A stretch of 9,718 nucleotides of DNA. Origin: an uncultured Rhodanobacteraceae bacterium (lineage in GTDB: Bacteria > Pseudomonadota > Gammaproteobacteria > Xanthomonadales > Ahniellaceae). The stretch lies in assembly GCA_937873105.1 (NCBI GenBank), contig CALMWD010000171.1, forward strand, positions 1 to 9,718, read 5' to 3'. Under the pieces are notes generated by a model. That model was not told the DNA's origin and ran no database searches. It saw only the letters and a list, made by a program, of their open reading frames with translations. Every line of letters starts with the position of its first letter. Position 1 is the stretch's first letter. Of the stretch, positions 6,074 to 9,718 are shown piece by piece. Position numbers and translations under genes: made by a program.

Positions 6074-6946
6074 ATGGTGACGTCGGCTCCCGCCCGCAAT
6101 CCTTTTTCGCCCATGCCGAGCATGGGCGACGAGGAGTTCGTGCGCTGGGTCGATCTGCTGCAGCGCCGGACCGGCGTGGTCGTGCCGCCGGATCGCAAGA
6201 GTTTCCTCGTCACCGGCCTGCGCATGCGCATGCGCGAAACCGGCTATGCCAGCTTCGACACCTATTTCGACCAGGTCTTGAACGGCGCCCGCGGCGCGAT
6301 CGAGTGGGCCACCCTGGTGGACCGCCTGACCGTGCACGAAACCCGCTTCTTCCGGCACCCGCCCTCGCTGGAACTGATCGCCGAGGAGTGGTTGCCGCAG
6401 CATGTGCAGTTGCATCCCGGTGCCGCGGTACATGCCTGGAGCGTCGGTTGCGCGACCGGCGAAGAGGCGTATTCGTTGGCGATGACGCTCGACCAGAAGT
6501 TGCGTGCGCTCGACGCCAGCAAGGTCTATTTCGGCGTGACCGCCACCGACATCAGCAACCCGGCCCTCGCGGTCGGTCGCTCCGGCCTCTACCCGCGCGA
6601 GCGCCTGGTCGAACTGCCCGAGCCGTATCGCTCGGCCTACACCGCCGCCGAAGGCAAGGACTCGTTCCAGATCGTCGAGTCCCTGCGCAAGCGGGTCGGT
6701 TTCGCGACGTTCAACCTGCTCGACGTGGCGCGCGCGCCGCTGAAGAAACTTGATCTGATCTACTGCCAGAACGTGCTGATCTACTTCGCCCGCGAGCGCC
6801 GCAAGGCCTTGCTCGATGCGCTCGCCGATCTGCTCAAGCCCGGTGGCCTCCTGGTCCTTGGACCCGGCGAGGTGCTCGGATTTGCCAATCCCCAGCTGAC
6901 ACGGATCGGCGGGCGCCAGACCTTGGCGTATCGTCGGAACGGGTGA
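6074..6946 (+). CDS. pilK: CheR-type protein-glutamate methyltransferase PilK
   Basis: This 290-residue enzyme is inferred to transfer methyl groups from S-adenosylmethionine to glutamates on PilJ, tuning receptor sensitivity. The N-terminal helical subdomain (about 18-90) carries the CheR-like FLVTGLRMRMRETGYASF and VDRLTVHETRFFRHP segments. The Rossmann-like domain follows, with the SAM-binding WSVGCATGEEAYSLAM motif (GCATGEE at 125-131), the acidic residue Asp159 in VTATDISNPALAVGR, GLYPRERL, VGFATFNLLD and the CheR signature CQNVLIYF (231-238). The final LLVLGPGEVLG segment is also typical. The ATG at 6074 has GGAAG (6063-6067) six bases upstream. The gene is spaced 12 bases from pilJ and 8 from chpA, which suggests one transcript. 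A CheB-type methylesterase partner is not in the window. P. aeruginosa has pilK here too, whereas the described Xylella Pil-Chp operon, as I recall it, does not list one. Confidence 0.94.
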   Translation: MVTSAPARNPFSPMPSMGDEEFVRWVDLLQRRTGVVVPPDRKSFLVTGLRMRMRETGYASFDTYFDQVLNGARGAIEWATLVDRLTVHETRFFRHPPSLELIAEEWLPQHVQLHPGAAVHAWSVGCATGEEAYSLAMTLDQKLRALDASKVYFGVTATDISNPALAVGRSGLYPRERLVELPEPYRSAYTAAEGKDSFQIVESLRKRVGFATFNLLDVARAPLKKLDLIYCQNVLIYFARERRKALLDALADLLKPGGLLVLGPGEVLGFANPQLTRIGGRQTLAYRRNG

Positions 6947-6954
6947 GGTTGCGT

Positions 6955-9718
6955 ATGCGTCTGCAACAAGAAATCGATTTCACCACCCTCAACTGGGTCA
7001 AGCAGGAGCTCGACGAGACGCTCAAGCAGGCCCGCCAGGCGCTCGAGGCCTATGTCGACGATCCCGCCGACTCCAGCCTGATGCGGTTCTGCGCGACCTA
7101 TCTGCACCAGGTCCAGGGCACCCTGCGCATGGTCGAGCTGTACGGCGCGGCCATGGTCGTCGAGGAGATGGAACGTGTCGCGCAAGGCCTGCTCGACGAC
7201 GCCATCCGCAACAAGAACGACGCCTACGAAGTGCTGATGCGCGGCATCGTGCAGCTGCCCGACTACCTCGAGCGCCTTCAGGGCGGCCACAAGGACATCC
7301 CGATCGTCCTGTTGCCGCTGCTGAACGATCTCCGAGCCTGTCGCGGCGAGAAGCTCTTGAGCGAAGGCGTGCTGTTCACGCCCGACCTGTCGTCGCCATT
7401 GCCGGCCGGCGCCGCCGGTCCGGACAAGCCGCTGGCCGACGCCGAGATGAAGCCGGTCGCGGCCCGCCTGCGCACCAACTACCAGATGGCCCTGGTGAAG
7501 TGGCTTCGCGACCAGGGTTCGAATGTCGCCGACGCGGGGCTGATGTCTGCGCTCGACGGTCTGCGCAGCGTGACCTTCCACGAGGAAGGCCGGCGCCTGT
7601 GGTGGGTGGCGGGCGGCCTGCTCGACGGCGTCCGCAACGGCCTGGTCGACGCCAATCAGGCGGTCAAGCTGCTGTTCGGCCGCGTCGATCGCGAGATCAA
7701 GCGCCTGGCCGACGCCGGCGAGGGTTCGTTCAAGGTCGATCCGCCGCGCGATCTGGTCAAGAATCTGCTCTATTACGCCGCCCATGCGCGCGGCAACGAC
7801 GGCCGCATCGGCGAGCTCAAGCGCACCTACAAGCTCGAGTCGCTGTTGCCGAGCGACAAGGAAATCCAGCACGCGCAGGGCGCGCTCGGCGGACGCAACA
7901 AGGCGCTGCTCGACACCGTGTCCACGGCGATCAAGGAAGACCTGATGCGCGTCAAGGACGCGCTCGATCTCTACCTGCGCACCGCCAACGCCAATCCGGC
8001 CGACCTCGGCGCGCAAAGCGAGGTTCTGGATCGTGCCGCCGACACGCTCGGCATGCTCGGCCTCGGCGTGCCGCGCCGCGTGATCCTGGAGCAGCGCGAC
8101 AACCTCAATGCCATCGTGGCCGGAACCAAGCCGGCCGAAGAGGGCGCGCTGCTCGACATCGCCGGCGCGCTGCTGTTCGTCGACGCGTCGCTCGACGACA
8201 ACATCGACCGCCTCGGCGCCGGCGAGCAGGACGACGTCGCCAAGGTGGACGGCGCCACCACGATGGAACTGCCGCAGGTCGAGGTGCGTCGCATCCTCGA
8301 GGCGCTGATGAAGGAAGTCCAGACGAACCTGACCCAGGTGAAGCAGGACATCGTCGCCTTCATCGAGTCCGGCTGGCAGCACGACAAGGCCGAGTCGATT
8401 CCACGCCTGTTCGACGAGATCGGCGGCGCGATGCGCATGGTCCAGCTCAACGAGGCCAGCGACCTGCTCGCAGCGATGGCCAAGTTCATCGATGTCGAGG
8501 TGCTGCGCCGCAAGCGCGTGCCGACGGCCGACCAGATGGATCGCCTGGCCGATGCGGTCGCCAGTGTCGAGTACTACCTCGAGGCCACGCACGCGCAGCG
8601 CGCCGGGCGCGAGAAGATCCTCGACGTGACGCGCGAAAGTCTGGAAGCCCTCGGCTACTGGCCGATCCCCGCGGATGAAGCGGAGCCGGCACCCGAGCCC
8701 GCGATCGCGGTTCCCGCGCCGGTCGCCCCGGCCCCGGCCCTGGATATCGCGCCCGAGATGACGATTGCGGCGATCAGCCTGCCCGACGCCGCCGAGATCG
8801 ACCGCTTCGTGGCCAACATCGACGCCGGCAAGTCCGGCATGGATTACATCGAGACGGTCGAGATCCCGGCGCCGGTGGAGCCGGAAATGCGCTCGGTGGT
8901 CGAGATCGCCCCCGGCCGCGGCGTCGAGGACCTGGTGATCGGCGAGGCGCCGAAGCAGCCCGAGTCGCCGCCCAGCCAAGATGTCGGCGGGCTCAAGTTC
9001 GCCGATGCCGCCTCCGGCGCCGCCGCCCTGCAGCCGCAGGCCGCCGCGGAAGCCGAGCTCTCGGAAGACGACTACGAGTACGTCTGGGTCGAGGAAGAGC
9101 GCGAAGTCGTCGAAGACGCGCCGGTGGCCGACAGCGGCGCCTTCCAGGCCGTGCCCTCCGACGACATCGACGAGGAAATCCGCGAAGTCTTCCTCGAAGA
9201 AGTGCAGGAAGAGGTCGAGAATCTCAACCGCAATCTGCCGGACTGGAAAAACAACACCGCCGACTTCGAGAAGCTCAAGCCGGTACGCCGTTCCTTCCAC
9301 ACGATGAAGGGCAGCGGACGTTTGGTCGGCGCGATGGCGCTCGGCGAGTTCAGCTGGAAGGTCGAGAACATGCTGAACCGCGTGCTCGACAAGACCATCG
9401 CGGTGACGCCGGCGGTCATCGACCTGCTGGAGAAGGCCGTGGCCGCGCTGCCGGCGCTGCTGGCCGCCCTGCGCGGCGAACAGCTGCGCGGCGTCGACGT
9501 GCCCCAGATCATGGAAGTGGCGGACAAGCTGGCCGCGGGCGAAGAGGCCTGGGTACGCCCGGCCGAACCGGTGAAGCGCATCGAGACGGTGCGCGTCCAG
9601 GTGAAGCGCCTGAAGCCGAAGCCGGTGGTCGTTGCGCCGCCGCCGTCGCCGATCGTCGAGGCGCCCGTCGAATTGACCGAATCTTTCGACATCCACGCCG
9701 AACTGGAAACGCAGCCCG
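6955..9718 (+). CDS. chpA: Pil-Chp hybrid histidine kinase ChpA/PilL, N-terminal 921 codons (3' end beyond window)
   Basis: This frame stays open from the ATG at 6955 to the window edge and encodes the N-terminal part of the giant CheA-like kinase that phosphorylates PilG. A GAGG run lies about nine bases before the ATG, which is 8 bases after pilK. Residues 1-575 form the FimL-like region of ChpA: LNWVKQELDETLKQARQALE, then a phosphotransfer-like site at His51 (YLHQVQGTLRMVELYG), VLLPLLNDLRA(C)RGEKLLSEG, LVKNLLYYAAHAR, IAGALLFVDASLDDNID and SVEYYLEATHAQR. A second phosphotransfer-like helix (about 480-500) has Asp487 where His would be expected. An Ala/Pro-rich linker (about 576-605) and an acidic low-complexity stretch (about 700-735) follow. 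A canonical Hpt domain (about 745-850) carries His782 in FHTMKGSGR, an HxxKGxG site. Further Hpt, dimerisation, ATPase, CheW and receiver domains are expected past 9718 but are not visible. Confidence 0.96.
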   Translation, partial: MRLQQEIDFTTLNWVKQELDETLKQARQALEAYVDDPADSSLMRFCATYLHQVQGTLRMVELYGAAMVVEEMERVAQGLLDDAIRNKNDAYEVLMRGIVQLPDYLERLQGGHKDIPIVLLPLLNDLRACRGEKLLSEGVLFTPDLSSPLPAGAAGPDKPLADAEMKPVAARLRTNYQMALVKWLRDQGSNVADAGLMSALDGLRSVTFHEEGRRLWWVAGGLLDGVRNGLVDANQAVKLLFGRVDREIKRLADAGEGSFKVDPPRDLVKNLLYYAAHARGNDGRIGELKRTYKLESLLPSDKEIQHAQGALGGRNKALLDTVSTAIKEDLMRVKDALDLYLRTANANPADLGAQSEVLDRAADTLGMLGLGVPRRVILEQRDNLNAIVAGTKPAEEGALLDIAGALLFVDASLDDNIDRLGAGEQDDVAKVDGATTMELPQVEVRRILEALMKEVQTNLTQVKQDIVAFIESGWQHDKAESIPRLFDEIGGAMRMVQLNEASDLLAAMAKFIDVEVLRRKRVPTADQMDRLADAVASVEYYLEATHAQRAGREKILDVTRESLEALGYWPIPADEAEPAPEPAIAVPAPVAPAPALDIAPEMTIAAISLPDAAEIDRFVANIDAGKSGMDYIETVEIPAPVEPEMRSVVEIAPGRGVEDLVIGEAPKQPESPPSQDVGGLKFADAASGAAALQPQAAAEAELSEDDYEYVWVEEEREVVEDAPVADSGAFQAVPSDDIDEEIREVFLEEVQEEVENLNRNLPDWKNNTADFEKLKPVRRSFHTMKGSGRLVGAMALGEFSWKVENMLNRVLDKTIAVTPAVIDLLEKAVAALPALLAALRGEQLRGVDVPQIMEVADKLAAGEEAWVRPAEPVKRIETVRVQVKRLKPKPVVVAPPPSPIVEAPVELTESFDIHAELETQP

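Noticed and set aside
3419..6433. A 1004-codon open frame on the minus strand opposite pilI, pilJ and pilK
   Set aside because: It is a mirror of codon bias in a high-G+C gene. The translation is rich in Arg, His, Gly, Leu and Val with no domain I recognise, and the plus-strand genes are unambiguous.
7500..8678. A 392-codon plus-strand frame inside chpA
   Set aside because: It is a shifted reading of chpA, rich in Arg and Pro, with no ribosome binding site and no family resemblance.
8680..8760. Ala/Pro-rich low-complexity stretch considered as a DNA repeat
   Set aside because: The repetition is at the amino-acid level, as expected of an interdomain linker in ChpA; no exact tandem DNA unit is seen.
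6781..9696. A 971-codon open frame on the minus strand opposite chpA
   Set aside because: It has the same antisense composition artefact, with low-complexity Arg/His/Asp/Leu content, and lies wholly inside the well-supported chpA frame.

Overview
This window looks like the chromosome of a high-G+C gammaproteobacterium, most likely a member of the Xanthomonadales (Lysobacterales). The evidence is the gene order together with protein resemblance to Pseudomonas and Xanthomonadales homologues recalled from memory; no search was run. Almost every base is accounted for by eight confident genes, two of them cut by the window edges. No RNA genes, insertion sequences, CRISPR arrays or prophage signs were seen.

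Left arm (1-2733, minus strand): reading leftwards from a divergent control region, the order is gshB (glutathione synthetase), a tonB-type gene starting with GTG, yqgE and ruvX (cut at position 1). The genes are tightly packed. gshB and tonB overlap by 4 bases, yqgE and ruvX overlap by 8, and tonB and yqgE are 28 bases apart, so this is probably one operon. The block matches the Pseudomonas aeruginosa order PA0407-PA0404, where the TonB-like protein (TonB3) is needed for twitching motility.

Centre (2734-2976): this 243-base divergent intergenic region is the only sizeable non-coding stretch. It holds a good -35 with a weak -10 for pilG, a possible -10 for gshB, a short perfect palindrome between that -10 and gshB, and a possible hairpin over the pilG ribosome binding site.

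Right arm (2977-9718, plus strand): pilG (response regulator), pilI (CheW-like adaptor), pilJ (chemoreceptor), pilK (CheR-type methyltransferase) and the first 921 codons of chpA/pilL (giant hybrid histidine kinase) form the Pil-Chp chemosensory operon that controls type IV pili. By family knowledge, PilJ signals through PilI to ChpA, which phosphorylates PilG to promote pilus extension; PilK adjusts PilJ by methylation. pilH, the second response regulator that follows pilG in Pseudomonas, is absent from its usual place.

I found no wholly new system. The points worth a second look are the missing pilH with a tiny ORF in its place, a sharp synonymous-codon shift inside pilJ, an aspartate at a phosphotransfer-like site in ChpA, and details of the divergent promoter region.
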